Shown here: positions 1 through 7,691 of the stretch, one piece after another
How positions within the stretch are numbered: the stretch's first letter is position 1
Layout of the letters: the number at the start of each line of letters is the position of its first letter
Source: Bacteroidota bacterium
Lineage (GTDB): Bacteria > Bacteroidota > Ignavibacteria > Kryptoniales > JAKASW01
Reading direction: 5' to 3'
Length of the DNA: 26,956 bases
Assembly: GCA_021789755.1 (NCBI GenBank)
Contig: JAJYJD010000014.1
Location: 1 to 26,956, forward strand
Made by a program: the position numbers and the translations under genes
Notes under the pieces: model-generated
The model's database searches: none
Told to the model about the DNA's origin: nothing
The model's input: only the letters and a program-made list of their open reading frames with translations

Positions 1-101
1 ATCCACCAGGCGAAGAGCCCGCCGCCGACGTTTGTCTCGATATCAACGATAAAGGCGTTGACGCCATACGTTGCCGCGCTCATAACATGCGAAAGCATCA
101 T
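1..101 (-). CDS. comM: ComM/YifB-like Mg-chelatase AAA ATPase, N-terminal fragment
   Basis: Only the first 33 or so codons lie in the window; the rest runs off the left edge. The reading begins MMLSHVMSAATYGVNAF and continues to a GLFAWW segment. This fits the N-terminus of the ComM/YifB family (typically MLS..SAA..G..A..V.VE then GLPxFxIVG), a roughly 500-residue AAA+ ATPase with an N-terminal Lon-protease-like fold that acts on transforming or recombining DNA in competent bacteria. The start is uncertain: ATGs at 113, 101 and 98 are in frame, and a run of six G just upstream of 101/98 favours one of those two. The GLFAWW segment departs from the usual GLPxF. The ATPase core is not visible, so the call rests on about 30 residues. 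Confidence 0.65.
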   Translation of the reverse strand, partial: MMLSHVMSAATYGVNAFIVDIETNVGGGLFAWW

Positions 102-265
102 GCCCCCCGACATTTGATTTCGACTATTGCAGGCACACAGGACGCGCTATCTACCGCTGTCTGCGCTATATCTTAATCAAAGGTTCGGAGAAAGCAAAGC
201 CGCTCGCCATCCGATGAATCGTACTGCTCTATCCGCTGAAAACCCTCCGAGTTTCTGCTTCGTCA

Positions 266-287
266 GGCGTCGATTGGAATCGACGCC
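266..287 (-). terminator. Perfect inverted repeat just after glnS, probable terminator without U-tract
   Basis: A 10-bp perfect inverted repeat (GGCGTCGATT / AATCGACGCC, 2-nt centre) starts 4 nt beyond the glnS stop codon. On the minus strand it is followed by TGACGAAG rather than a T-run, so it is not a classical intrinsic terminator. It may protect the 3' end of the mRNA or end transcription inefficiently. Its position at the end of a four-gene operon supports a 3'-end role. Confidence 0.4.
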
Positions 288-291
288 GCTT

Positions 292-2001
292 CTATCCCCT
301 TTCTATCTTTGCCCAGGTGTCGCGGAGCGTGACAGTCCGATTGAAGACCAGCCTTCCTTGAGTTGAATCGTCATCCACGCAGTAGTATCCGAGACGCTCG
401 AACTGGAAGCGGTCCTGCGGTTTCGCCTTCACCAATCCGGGTTCAACCTTGCAACCCTTTACTAATTCAAGCGAGTCGGGGTTGAGCGATTGTTTCCAGT
501 TTTCGCCGCTCGGATCCGGGACATTGAAGAGCCTGTCGTAAACTCTTGCTTCGGCATCAATAGCGTGCTGCGCAGATACCCAGTGTATCGTTCCCTTCAC
601 TTTCCGTTGGCTCGCGGGTGAACCGCTCTTCGTATCGGGATCATAGGTACATTTCAATTCCATGATCGCCCCCGTTTTGGGATCCTTCACGACTCCGGTG
701 CACTTGATGATGTACGCGTAGCGGAGCCTGACTTCCGCGCCGGGGGACAGCCTGAAATATTTCTTCGGCGGATCTTCCCGGAAATCATCCTGTTCAATAT
801 AGAGCACTTTCGAGAATGGTATCTTGCGCGTTCCCATCGACTCGTCTTCCGGATTATTGACCGCTTCGAGCTCTTCCACCTGTCCGTCGGGATAATTCTC
901 GATCACAAGTTTGACCGGGTGAAGGACCGCCATGACACGCTGCGCCCGCTTGTTCAGGTCCGCCCTGAGACAATCTTCGAGAACGGACACGTCTATCACG
1001 CTGTCCGCCTTCGACACACCGATGCGATCGGCGAATAGCCTTATCGACTCCGGCGTATAACCGCGCCGGCGGAGCCCGGAAATCGTCGGCATCCTCGGAT
1101 CGTTCCAGCCATTCACATGTCCTTCCTGCACTAATTGCAGCAGGCGCCTCTTGCTCATCACAGTGTATGTGAGATTCAGCCTGGCGAATTCGATCTGCCT
1201 CGGATGAAAAATCCCGAGCTGTTCGACGAACCAGTTGTAAAGCGGCCGGTGATCTTCGAACTCGAGCGTGCAGATCGAGTGAGTAATTCCCTCTATCGAA
1301 TCGGACTGCCCGTGTGCCCAGTCGTACATTGGATATATGCACCACTTGTCGCCGGTGCGGTGGTGTGTCGCGTGAAGTATCCGGTACATCACCGGGTCGC
1401 GCATATTTATGTTCGGCGACGACATGTCTACCTTCGCCCGCAGAGTCTTTGAGCCGTCGGGATACTCGCCCTTCCTCATTCTCTGAAAGAGGTCGAGGTT
1501 TTCTTCGATCGTCCTGTTCCGGAACGGGCTGTCATTTCCCGGCTCTGTCAGCGTTCCCCTGTGCTCTCTGATCTGGTCGGCGTTCAGATCGTCGACGTAT
1601 GCCTTCCCCTTCTTTATGAGGATCACCGCGTAATCGTACAATTTCTCGAAGTAGTCGGAGGCATAATACAACCGGTTCTCCCAGTCAAAGCCGAGCCAGC
1701 GTATGTCCTCCTGTATCGACTCGACGTACTCCACATCTTCTTTGGTCGGATTAGTATCGTCGAACCTGAGATTGCAGAGTCCCTTGTAATCCTTTGCGGT
1801 ACCGAAATTCAGGCAGATCGATTTTGCGTGGCCGATATGGAGATAACCGTTCGGTTCGGGAGGGAAGCGCGTATGCACAGTTTCATACTTTCCGCTCTTC
1901 AAATCGCCGTCGATGATATCGCGTATGAAATTTCTCTTTTCCGGTGCCATGCCCGCAGATTCATTCGATGGCAATTCTTTGTCTTCTTCCATGGATGTCA
2001 C
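292..2001 (-). CDS. glnS: Glutaminyl-tRNA synthetase
   Basis: Class I aminoacyl-tRNA synthetase charging tRNA-Gln with glutamine in the cytoplasm. At 569 residues it is close to the usual 550 or so. The catalytic Rossmann fold shows FPPEPNGYLHIGHAKS (HIGH at about residues 55-58) and VMSKR at 281-285; the intervening LRFDDTNP and CIYPMYDWAH segments are typical GlnRS. The C-terminal third is the anticodon-binding beta-barrel region. The GTG at 2001 overlaps the gltX stop by 4 nt (GTGA). An ATG at 1992 (codon 4) is a possible alternative, as the first 20 residues precede the conserved NFIRDII start of the family. It is the last gene of the kinase-regulator-gltX-glnS operon, followed at once by an inverted repeat. 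A dedicated GlnRS implies direct glutaminylation rather than sole use of the GatCAB transamidation route. Confidence 0.97.
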   Translation of the reverse strand: MTSMEEDKELPSNESAGMAPEKRNFIRDIIDGDLKSGKYETVHTRFPPEPNGYLHIGHAKSICLNFGTAKDYKGLCNLRFDDTNPTKEDVEYVESIQEDIRWLGFDWENRLYYASDYFEKLYDYAVILIKKGKAYVDDLNADQIREHRGTLTEPGNDSPFRNRTIEENLDLFQRMRKGEYPDGSKTLRAKVDMSSPNINMRDPVMYRILHATHHRTGDKWCIYPMYDWAHGQSDSIEGITHSICTLEFEDHRPLYNWFVEQLGIFHPRQIEFARLNLTYTVMSKRRLLQLVQEGHVNGWNDPRMPTISGLRRRGYTPESIRLFADRIGVSKADSVIDVSVLEDCLRADLNKRAQRVMAVLHPVKLVIENYPDGQVEELEAVNNPEDESMGTRKIPFSKVLYIEQDDFREDPPKKYFRLSPGAEVRLRYAYIIKCTGVVKDPKTGAIMELKCTYDPDTKSGSPASQRKVKGTIHWVSAQHAIDAEARVYDRLFNVPDPSGENWKQSLNPDSLELVKGCKVEPGLVKAKPQDRFQFERLGYYCVDDDSTQGRLVFNRTVTLRDTWAKIERG

Positions 2002-3452
2002 TTGATTCTTTCGATAGCCGAGTTAATTCTTCTTATTGTTTCTTCTTTTCCGATGATAGACACAATGTCAAACAAGCCGGGGCCCTCGCCCATGCCGGAG
2101 ACCGCCAGCCTCAGCGGATGGATCAATTCACCGTTGCCGACTTTCAACGACTCGGCAGTCCGGTGCAACGCGTCCTCATAATCCCCTTTTTGCGGATCGC
2201 TCATCTTTGAGAACGCTTCGCTCAACTCTCCCAAATATTCTGCTGACTGGGGTTTCCATCTCTTGTTGATGACAGCCGGATCGTATTCCTCGGGCGGGCT
2301 GAAGAAATACGGACTCTTCTCAGTGAAGCCTTTCACGAAGCTAACTCGCTCACGCATGGCTGTGATCACTTCGAGCAAATATCTGTCCGGAAACTTCGAG
2401 GGATCTATCGACATCTTGGAGAGATGCGCCTTCAACATCGAAAGGACCTCTCCGTCGGTCTGCCGACGCAAATGCTGGAAGTTCAGCCAGTTCAGTTTCT
2501 CCACGTTGAAGACGGCGCCCGACTTGTTGACCTTTTCGAGCGAGAATTCCTTTTCCAGTTCGGCGAGCGAAAATATCTCCCGCTCGTCGCCGGGATTCCA
2601 GCCGAGGAGCGCGACAAAATTGACGAGCGCCTCCTTCAGGTAACCTTTGTCGCGGTAATCCTCGACCGCGACATCGCCCTGGCGCTTGCTCAGTTTCGAT
2701 CTGTCAGGGTTCAGGAGCAGCGGCAGATGAGCGAATTCCGGCAACTCCCACCCGAAAGCTTTGTACAGCAAGACGTGTTTTGGGGTGCTCGAGAGCCATT
2801 CTTCGCCGCGGATCACGTGAGAAATCTTCATGAGGTGGTCGTCGACAACGTTCGCAAGATGGTACGTCGGGAATCCGTCTGATTTCAGAAGGACCTGATC
2901 GTCGACCCGCTCGCTTAAAAACTCGACATCCCCGCGTATGATGTCGGAGAATTTCACCGATATGTCGTCAGGTACCTTCATCCTCACAACGAACGGCTTG
3001 CCCGCGGAGATATTATCCGCAAGCTCTTTAGCTGAAAGACGCAGGCAGGTGCGGTCGTATTTAGGCTGGAGCTTATTTTTCTCCTGCTCCTTCCGCATCG
3101 CCTCGAGTCTATCGGGAGTGCAGAAGCACCGGTAGGCGGTTCCTTTTTCAAGCAAGAGATCGACATGTTGTTTGTAGATTCCGATCCTTTCACTCTGAAC
3201 GTACGGACCGAAATCCCCGCCGACTAAAGGACCTTCATCGTAATAAAGACCGGCCCAATGCAGCGTGTTGATTAGATTCTCTACCGCACCTTCGACGTAG
3301 CGTGCGCGATCGGTGTCTTCGATTCGCAGGATGAATCTGCCGCCCGTGTTCCGCGCGAACAGAAAATTGAAAAGCGCCGTTCTGAGTCCACCCACGTGAA
3401 GAAACCCCGTAGGGCTCGGTGCGAAGCGCACCCTGACCGAGTCTGAAATCAT
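1998..3452 (-). CDS. gltX: Glutamyl-tRNA synthetase
   Basis: Class I synthetase charging tRNA-Glu, 484 residues, normal for bacterial GluRS. The N-terminal active site has RFAPSPTGFLHVGGLRTALFN (HIGH variant HVGG at 19-22) and LRIEDTDR. The second signature, KLSKR, is at 253-257. A CxC...C arrangement (Cys109, Cys111, Cys136) matches three ligands of the zinc site in the tRNA-acceptor-binding insertion; the fourth, usually His, is not evident. The C-terminal half is helical, as in the bacterial anticodon-binding domain. The ATG overlaps the stop of the upstream response regulator by 4 nt, and the gene's own stop overlaps glnS by 4 nt, so translation is probably coupled across all three. Charged tRNA-Glu also feeds tetrapyrrole synthesis in many bacteria; nothing here shows that directly. 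Confidence 0.97.
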   Translation of the reverse strand: MISDSVRVRFAPSPTGFLHVGGLRTALFNFLFARNTGGRFILRIEDTDRARYVEGAVENLINTLHWAGLYYDEGPLVGGDFGPYVQSERIGIYKQHVDLLLEKGTAYRCFCTPDRLEAMRKEQEKNKLQPKYDRTCLRLSAKELADNISAGKPFVVRMKVPDDISVKFSDIIRGDVEFLSERVDDQVLLKSDGFPTYHLANVVDDHLMKISHVIRGEEWLSSTPKHVLLYKAFGWELPEFAHLPLLLNPDRSKLSKRQGDVAVEDYRDKGYLKEALVNFVALLGWNPGDEREIFSLAELEKEFSLEKVNKSGAVFNVEKLNWLNFQHLRRQTDGEVLSMLKAHLSKMSIDPSKFPDRYLLEVITAMRERVSFVKGFTEKSPYFFSPPEEYDPAVINKRWKPQSAEYLGELSEAFSKMSDPQKGDYEDALHRTAESLKVGNGELIHPLRLAVSGMGEGPGLFDIVSIIGKEETIRRINSAIERIK

Positions 3453-4864
3453 CCCTGCGCCCCTTCGGACGCTTCCTTCTTTGGCTCGTATTTGATCTTC
3501 AGTTGCTGGATCCGATACCGGAGGCGGGATCTTGTCAATCCGAGAATCTTGGCGGCTTGTAACTGATTGCCGGAGGTAATGTCCAGAGTCTGAACTATCG
3601 CCGCGCGCATTATCTCGTCCATCTTGATACCGTGGCTGGGCACGGCGACGACCGCATTATTTTCAAGCATCTTGTTCGAACTGAATCCGGGATGATAGCT
3701 GAGAAACGCGAGATGCTCCGGCTTCACGACGGTATCCGTCTCGAGAAGGGCAATGCGTTCGACGGCGTTCTTCAGCTCGCGCACGTTGCCGGGCCAGGAA
3801 TATTTTTCCAGTGCCTTGACGGCGTCCGGAGTGAAGCCTTTTATCGATTTCGCGAATTTCCTGTTGAATTCATCCAGAAAAGTGTTTGCGAGAAGCGCAA
3901 TGTCCTCCACTCTATCTCTGAGCGAAGGCACTTGAAGCTGTGCAATGTTCAGGCGGTAGAAGAGGTCCTCCCTGAATGCCCCTTTCTCAACCGCCGCTTT
4001 CAAATTCTTGTTAGTTGCCGCAATGATTCTTACGTCGACGGTAATTTCCTTCGAACCGCCGAGCCTGAAAAATCTTTTCATCTCCAATACTCTGAGGAGC
4101 TTCACCTGCAGCTCCTGTGTCAGTTCACCGACCTCATCGAGCAGGATGGTGCCGCGGTTCGCGAGCTCGAATTTTCCCTGTCTCATCTTGTCCATCGCGC
4201 CGGTGAATGCCCCCTTTTCATATCCGAACAGCTCGCTCTCCGCGAGCTCCTTCGGGATTGCACCGCAGTTTATCGATATGAACGGCCCGTCCGACCTCTC
4301 GCTCTTCTCGTGTATGAGCCGTGCGATGAGCTCTTTACCTGATCCGCTCTCTCCGATGATGAGTACGGTCGTATCTGCGTGGGCCAGCTTCTCGGCGGTG
4401 TGCACGACTTTCTTAAGGTTCTCGCTTTTCCCCACGATCGCGTATGGGCCGAACTTCTGCTGCATTTCATCTTTCAGAAGTTCGTATTTCCGCTCCAGGT
4501 TCTTGCGGTTGAGCGTTTTGTCTACCAGTATTTCCAGCTGCTCGAGGTCCAGCGGCTTCAGCACAAAATCTTCCGCGCCCAGCTTTATCGCGCGGACTGC
4601 GCTGCTCACGTCCGAGAAGGCCGTAATCAGTATCACAGGGGTTTCGTTCTTCTCGGCGCGAAGTTTCTGGAGAATATCGAGTCCCGTAATCGAGCCGAGG
4701 TAGAGATCGAGAAGAACGATATCGGGCTGAAAATCCTGGATCTGTTGAATTGCCTCTTCGCCCTTGATGACCGAGACAACCTCGTATCCGCTTCTCGTGA
4801 GGACAGCGTTCAGAGAATTGTTCAGCAACTCATCGTCGTCGACGATCAGCAGTTTGCTGCTCAT
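3449..4864 (-). CDS. NtrC-family sigma54-dependent response regulator
   Basis: A 471-residue transcription activator with the full NtrC layout. Residues 4-118 form a receiver with acidic pocket DDD (9-11), phospho-acceptor Asp53, Thr81 and Lys103. Residues about 140-375 form the AAA+ domain: Walker A GESGSGKE (171-178), the GAFTGA loop that contacts sigma54 (218-223) and Walker B LLDE (241-244). The C-terminal 45 residues form a Fis-type helix-turn-helix (NQLQAAKILGLTRSRLRYR). With an intact GAFTGA and receiver it should activate sigma54 promoters when phosphorylated. The partner is the kinase whose stop lies 2 nt upstream; an AGGTAGG sequence inside the kinase end serves as ribosome-binding site. 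Its targets are unknown; I found no convincing -24/-12 promoter in the window's intergenic gaps. Confidence 0.95.
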   Translation of the reverse strand: MSSKLLIVDDDELLNNSLNAVLTRSGYEVVSVIKGEEAIQQIQDFQPDIVLLDLYLGSITGLDILQKLRAEKNETPVILITAFSDVSSAVRAIKLGAEDFVLKPLDLEQLEILVDKTLNRKNLERKYELLKDEMQQKFGPYAIVGKSENLKKVVHTAEKLAHADTTVLIIGESGSGKELIARLIHEKSERSDGPFISINCGAIPKELAESELFGYEKGAFTGAMDKMRQGKFELANRGTILLDEVGELTQELQVKLLRVLEMKRFFRLGGSKEITVDVRIIAATNKNLKAAVEKGAFREDLFYRLNIAQLQVPSLRDRVEDIALLANTFLDEFNRKFAKSIKGFTPDAVKALEKYSWPGNVRELKNAVERIALLETDTVVKPEHLAFLSYHPGFSSNKMLENNAVVAVPSHGIKMDEIMRAAIVQTLDITSGNQLQAAKILGLTRSRLRYRIQQLKIKYEPKKEASEGAQG

Positions 4865-4866
4865 AC

Positions 4867-6411
4867 CTACCTCGCCCGCTGAAAACGGATCGTAACGGTC
4901 GTGCCGCCCCCGGCCCTTGTTTCGTATCCGAGCGATGCGTCGTTGAGTTCGAACAGGCGGTTCGAGACCGAAAGCCCCATCCCGGTCGCCCCTTCTTTCG
5001 TGGTGAAAAAAGGCTCGATCGCCAGTTTCGCGACGTCTTCGTCCATGCCGATACCCGTGTCGATGATGCGCAGAACAATTTCCTCACCTGTGCCCGAGTC
5101 TTCGAGCCTGAGAAGCAGCTTGCCGCCACTCGGCATGGCCTCGATAGCGTTTTCGACGATGTTGAGCAGGCCGTGAAGAACCTGGGACTTGTCCGCGAAA
5201 ATCGTGTCGTTCGTCTCGCCTCTCTCGATTGAGAGGTTGATTTTCGACTTCTGGAGCGAGGTCTTGGCCAGCCCTGCTATCTCGTTGAGCAGGCCGCCGA
5301 GTCTGATCTGCGATTTTGCCGGAGTCTGCGGCTGAGCGAAGTTCATCGTTTCCCTGATTACTTTCTCGATCGCATTAACACCGTCAAGTGCCGGCTTCGT
5401 GAACTTCCTCTCGACGGCTTCTTCTTTCATGGTGCGGTCAAGATATTGAAGGTTTACCGAGACCACGTTAAGCGGATTCCTGATTTCATGAACAAGCCCG
5501 TATGAAAGTCGGCCGAGCGCGCGCAGCTTGTCGAGAGCTATGAAGCGCTCAAGCCACTCCTTGCGTCTCGTCACGTTCCTGATAATAATGAGATATAAAT
5601 TATCTTCTGTCCCGACCGGTGCGCCGCTGATGTCAAGTATAATCTTTGAACTGCCGCAATCGTAGGAGCTTTCGAATTGAACCGACTCTCCGCGCGAAAT
5701 CTTCCCGACGAGCAGCTCACCGAAAGGCTTCAGCTCGCTGATCTTCTTCTGCAGGACAGCCTTGTCGGTCAATTTGAGAATCTTCCTCGCATGTATGTTC
5801 GACTCGACCACTTCGTTTGTGACCTGGTTAATTATCAGTATCCCGTCGTTGGCAGAAGCGAATAACTGCCTGTACTTCCTGCGCTCATGCTCCAGTTGAA
5901 TGTTTCTTTCCAGCAGCTTCTTGTTGACAATCTGCAGCTCCGCCATTTTGGATTCGAGCCTGCGAAACAGCGCAGAGCTGTACCCCTTCAGGTATTCTGC
6001 CTCATCAAGCTCAGAGGGGCGCACGGGCGCTTTTTCCGGGCCCGGACGGCTCTTCCCGAAGCCGCGGAGAATACGAAGAAGCTCGTCCGCATCCCCGTCC
6101 TTCCGAAGAACCCTGGTGACCCCTACACTGATGGCGAATTCTTCGTCAGCCTTCTCTGTATATTCCCCCGTCATGAGAATGAACGGCAGACTCTTGTAAG
6201 CCTCATCGGACTTGATCGTTCGGCACAAAACAAACCCGTCCATACGCGGCATCAACGCATCTGAGATGATCGCGTCGAATTTGCCGGAGTGGATTACGTC
6301 GAGTGCTTCATACCCATCGGAAGCGGTTTCAACAGAATGCCCTTCGCTCTTCAGTATATCGGCAAGGGCAATGCTGTTTTCAGGGTCGTCGTCTACCAGA
6401 AGGATGTGCAT
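4867..6411 (-). CDS. Soluble hybrid histidine kinase (receiver-PAS-kinase)
   Basis: A 514-residue sensor kinase with no membrane segment or signal peptide, so it should act in the cytoplasm. Residues 1-118 are a receiver (DDD at 7-9, phospho-acceptor Asp51, Thr81, Lys104). A helical, probably coiled-coil linker (about 140-180) leads to a PAS-like domain (about 180-285) and then the dimerisation/phospho-acceptor helix with HEIRNP (His308). The HATPase_c domain follows, with an N-box around Asn417, DTGIGM at 451-456 and GATGMGLSV at 474-482. It lies 2 nt upstream of the NtrC-type regulator and is surely its partner. The N-terminal receiver suggests input or feedback from another phosphorelay, since no HPt domain is seen. 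The signal sensed by the PAS domain cannot be read from sequence. No Shine-Dalgarno is obvious; the leader is only about 17 nt. Confidence 0.93.
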   Translation of the reverse strand: MHILLVDDDPENSIALADILKSEGHSVETASDGYEALDVIHSGKFDAIISDALMPRMDGFVLCRTIKSDEAYKSLPFILMTGEYTEKADEEFAISVGVTRVLRKDGDADELLRILRGFGKSRPGPEKAPVRPSELDEAEYLKGYSSALFRRLESKMAELQIVNKKLLERNIQLEHERRKYRQLFASANDGILIINQVTNEVVESNIHARKILKLTDKAVLQKKISELKPFGELLVGKISRGESVQFESSYDCGSSKIILDISGAPVGTEDNLYLIIIRNVTRRKEWLERFIALDKLRALGRLSYGLVHEIRNPLNVVSVNLQYLDRTMKEEAVERKFTKPALDGVNAIEKVIRETMNFAQPQTPAKSQIRLGGLLNEIAGLAKTSLQKSKINLSIERGETNDTIFADKSQVLHGLLNIVENAIEAMPSGGKLLLRLEDSGTGEEIVLRIIDTGIGMDEDVAKLAIEPFFTTKEGATGMGLSVSNRLFELNDASLGYETRAGGGTTVTIRFQRAR

Positions 6412-6434
6412 TATTCAAACAAATATCGCAGAAT

Positions 6435-6463
6435 ATTTTAACTAAATGGAGGAAAACTTGCAA
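6435..6463 (-). promoter_or_regulatory. Candidate sigma70-type promoter of the kinase-regulator-gltX-glnS operon
   Basis: On the minus strand TTGCAA (6458-6463) and TAAAAT (6435-6440) are separated by exactly 17 nt, in the short gap before the kinase ATG at 6411. The -10 box matches consensus in 5 of 6 positions and the -35 in 4 of 6. Predicted initiation near 6428 leaves a leader of roughly 17 nt. Confidence 0.45.
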
Positions 6464-6554
6464 CGATGGGTAACGGATCGGAAGAGAAATCACGTCGGAG
6501 ACCGGTAATTCCACCCCCCGTCCGACGATTTGAACTTCAAAGGGATATCGTGAC

Positions 6555-7676
6555 TCACCTCCGGTCAAGAAATTCCGTGAGGAGGCGATTCATTTGTTCA
6601 AATTCGATGAGGAAGGCGTCGTGCCCGTGGATTGACTGGATTTCAGCATACCGCGCATCCGGGATCAATTCCGCAAGCCCGCGCTGTTCTCCCGCCGGGT
6701 AGAGGACATCCGAGCTCACTCCGATGCAGAGCGTTTCGGCCTTCACGGAGGACAGCACTTCACCGAGTTTACCGCGGTCACGAGCGACATCGTGCAGGTC
6801 CATTGCCCTCGTGATGTAAATGTATGTGTTGGCATCGAATCGCTCCACGAGCTTCACCCCCTGGTAATGGAGATAGCTTTCCACCTGAAAAATGTTTTTC
6901 GAATCAAAGAATACGCTCCCGCCGCCGGTCCGCATCCGCTCTCTCTGGAACCGCATTGTAAATGATTCCGGGCTCCTGTAGCTGATCATAGCAATCATCC
7001 GGGCAAGAGCGAGTCCGCGTGAGGGCTGACCCGACGCGTAATAATTGCCGCCCATGTATGCCGGGTCGGTGAAAATTGCCTGGCGAGCCACTTCGTTCAA
7101 CGCGATCCCCCAGGCCGTATGGCTGGCTCCCGTACCGATCGGAACAGCCTTTTCTACAAAATCCGGATATGAAACCATCCACTCGAGAACCTGCATGCCT
7201 CCCATTGAGCCGCCTATCACAAGCTGTAGCCTCTCGACACCGAGCCACTCGAGTAATCTTTTCTGCACCCTTACCATATCACGGATAGTAGTCGCCGGAA
7301 AAGAAGTCCCGTACTCCTTCAACGTTGCCGGATCCATTGTCGACGGTCCGGTCGTCCCGTAACAGCCTGAGAGGATATTCGAACATACGACGAAGTATTT
7401 TGAGGTATCAAGTGCCTTCCCCGGCCCTATGATCCCGTCCCACCAACCGGGGACCTTATCGTCCTCTGAATTGTAGAAACCGGCGTGGGCACTCCCCGTA
7501 AGCGCATGGCAGACAAGTACGCAGTTTGTCCTTTCGCTGTTAAGTTCGCCGTAGGTTTCGAACGCAACGTCCACCGGTCCCAGTTTTGCACCGGAATCGA
7601 AGCGAAAAGGTTCGGCTTCCGTGTAGAGCCGAACCTTCTGAGTCCTCACGATGGTTTTCGCTAGTGTCTCTATCAT
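6555..7676 (-). CDS. metX: Homoserine O-acetyltransferase
   Basis: Alpha/beta-hydrolase-fold acyltransferase making O-acetyl-L-homoserine from homoserine and acetyl-CoA, the activation step of methionine synthesis. At 373 residues it is normal for MetX. The family signatures are present: CHALTGSAH (56-64), YGTTGPSTMDP, the nucleophile elbow GGSMGGMQVLEW with Ser157, Asp323 in the SSDVLYP segment, and His352 in IHGHDAFLIE. It lies 15 nt downstream of metY, with a GGCGGAG ribosome-binding-like sequence in the gap, so both genes probably sit on the SAM-riboswitch transcript. Some MetX-like proteins are succinyltransferases; pairing with an O-acetylhomoserine sulfhydrylase makes the acetyl form the better call. 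Confidence 0.94.
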   Translation of the reverse strand: MIETLAKTIVRTQKVRLYTEAEPFRFDSGAKLGPVDVAFETYGELNSERTNCVLVCHALTGSAHAGFYNSEDDKVPGWWDGIIGPGKALDTSKYFVVCSNILSGCYGTTGPSTMDPATLKEYGTSFPATTIRDMVRVQKRLLEWLGVERLQLVIGGSMGGMQVLEWMVSYPDFVEKAVPIGTGASHTAWGIALNEVARQAIFTDPAYMGGNYYASGQPSRGLALARMIAMISYRSPESFTMRFQRERMRTGGGSVFFDSKNIFQVESYLHYQGVKLVERFDANTYIYITRAMDLHDVARDRGKLGEVLSSVKAETLCIGVSSDVLYPAGEQRGLAELIPDARYAEIQSIHGHDAFLIEFEQMNRLLTEFLDRR

Positions 7677-7691
7677 GCCTTTACTCCGCCG

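Noticed and set aside
1..40. Possible frameshift in the ComM fragment because GLFAWW replaces the expected GLPxF.
   Set aside because: The remaining positions align without a gap and the gene leaves the window at once, so divergence cannot be told from a frameshift.
854..1345. A 163-codon minus-strand frame inside glnS, with other long frames inside gltX, the regulator, metY and the subtilase.
   Set aside because: All lie within well-recognised genes in another frame, are rich in Arg/Ser/Pro and show no family signature; they are shadows of the real coding frames.
6493..6527. Inverted repeat CGTCGGA / TCCGACG between the kinase and metX genes.
   Set aside because: Only 7 bp with a 21-nt loop and no T-run; too weak to call a terminator.
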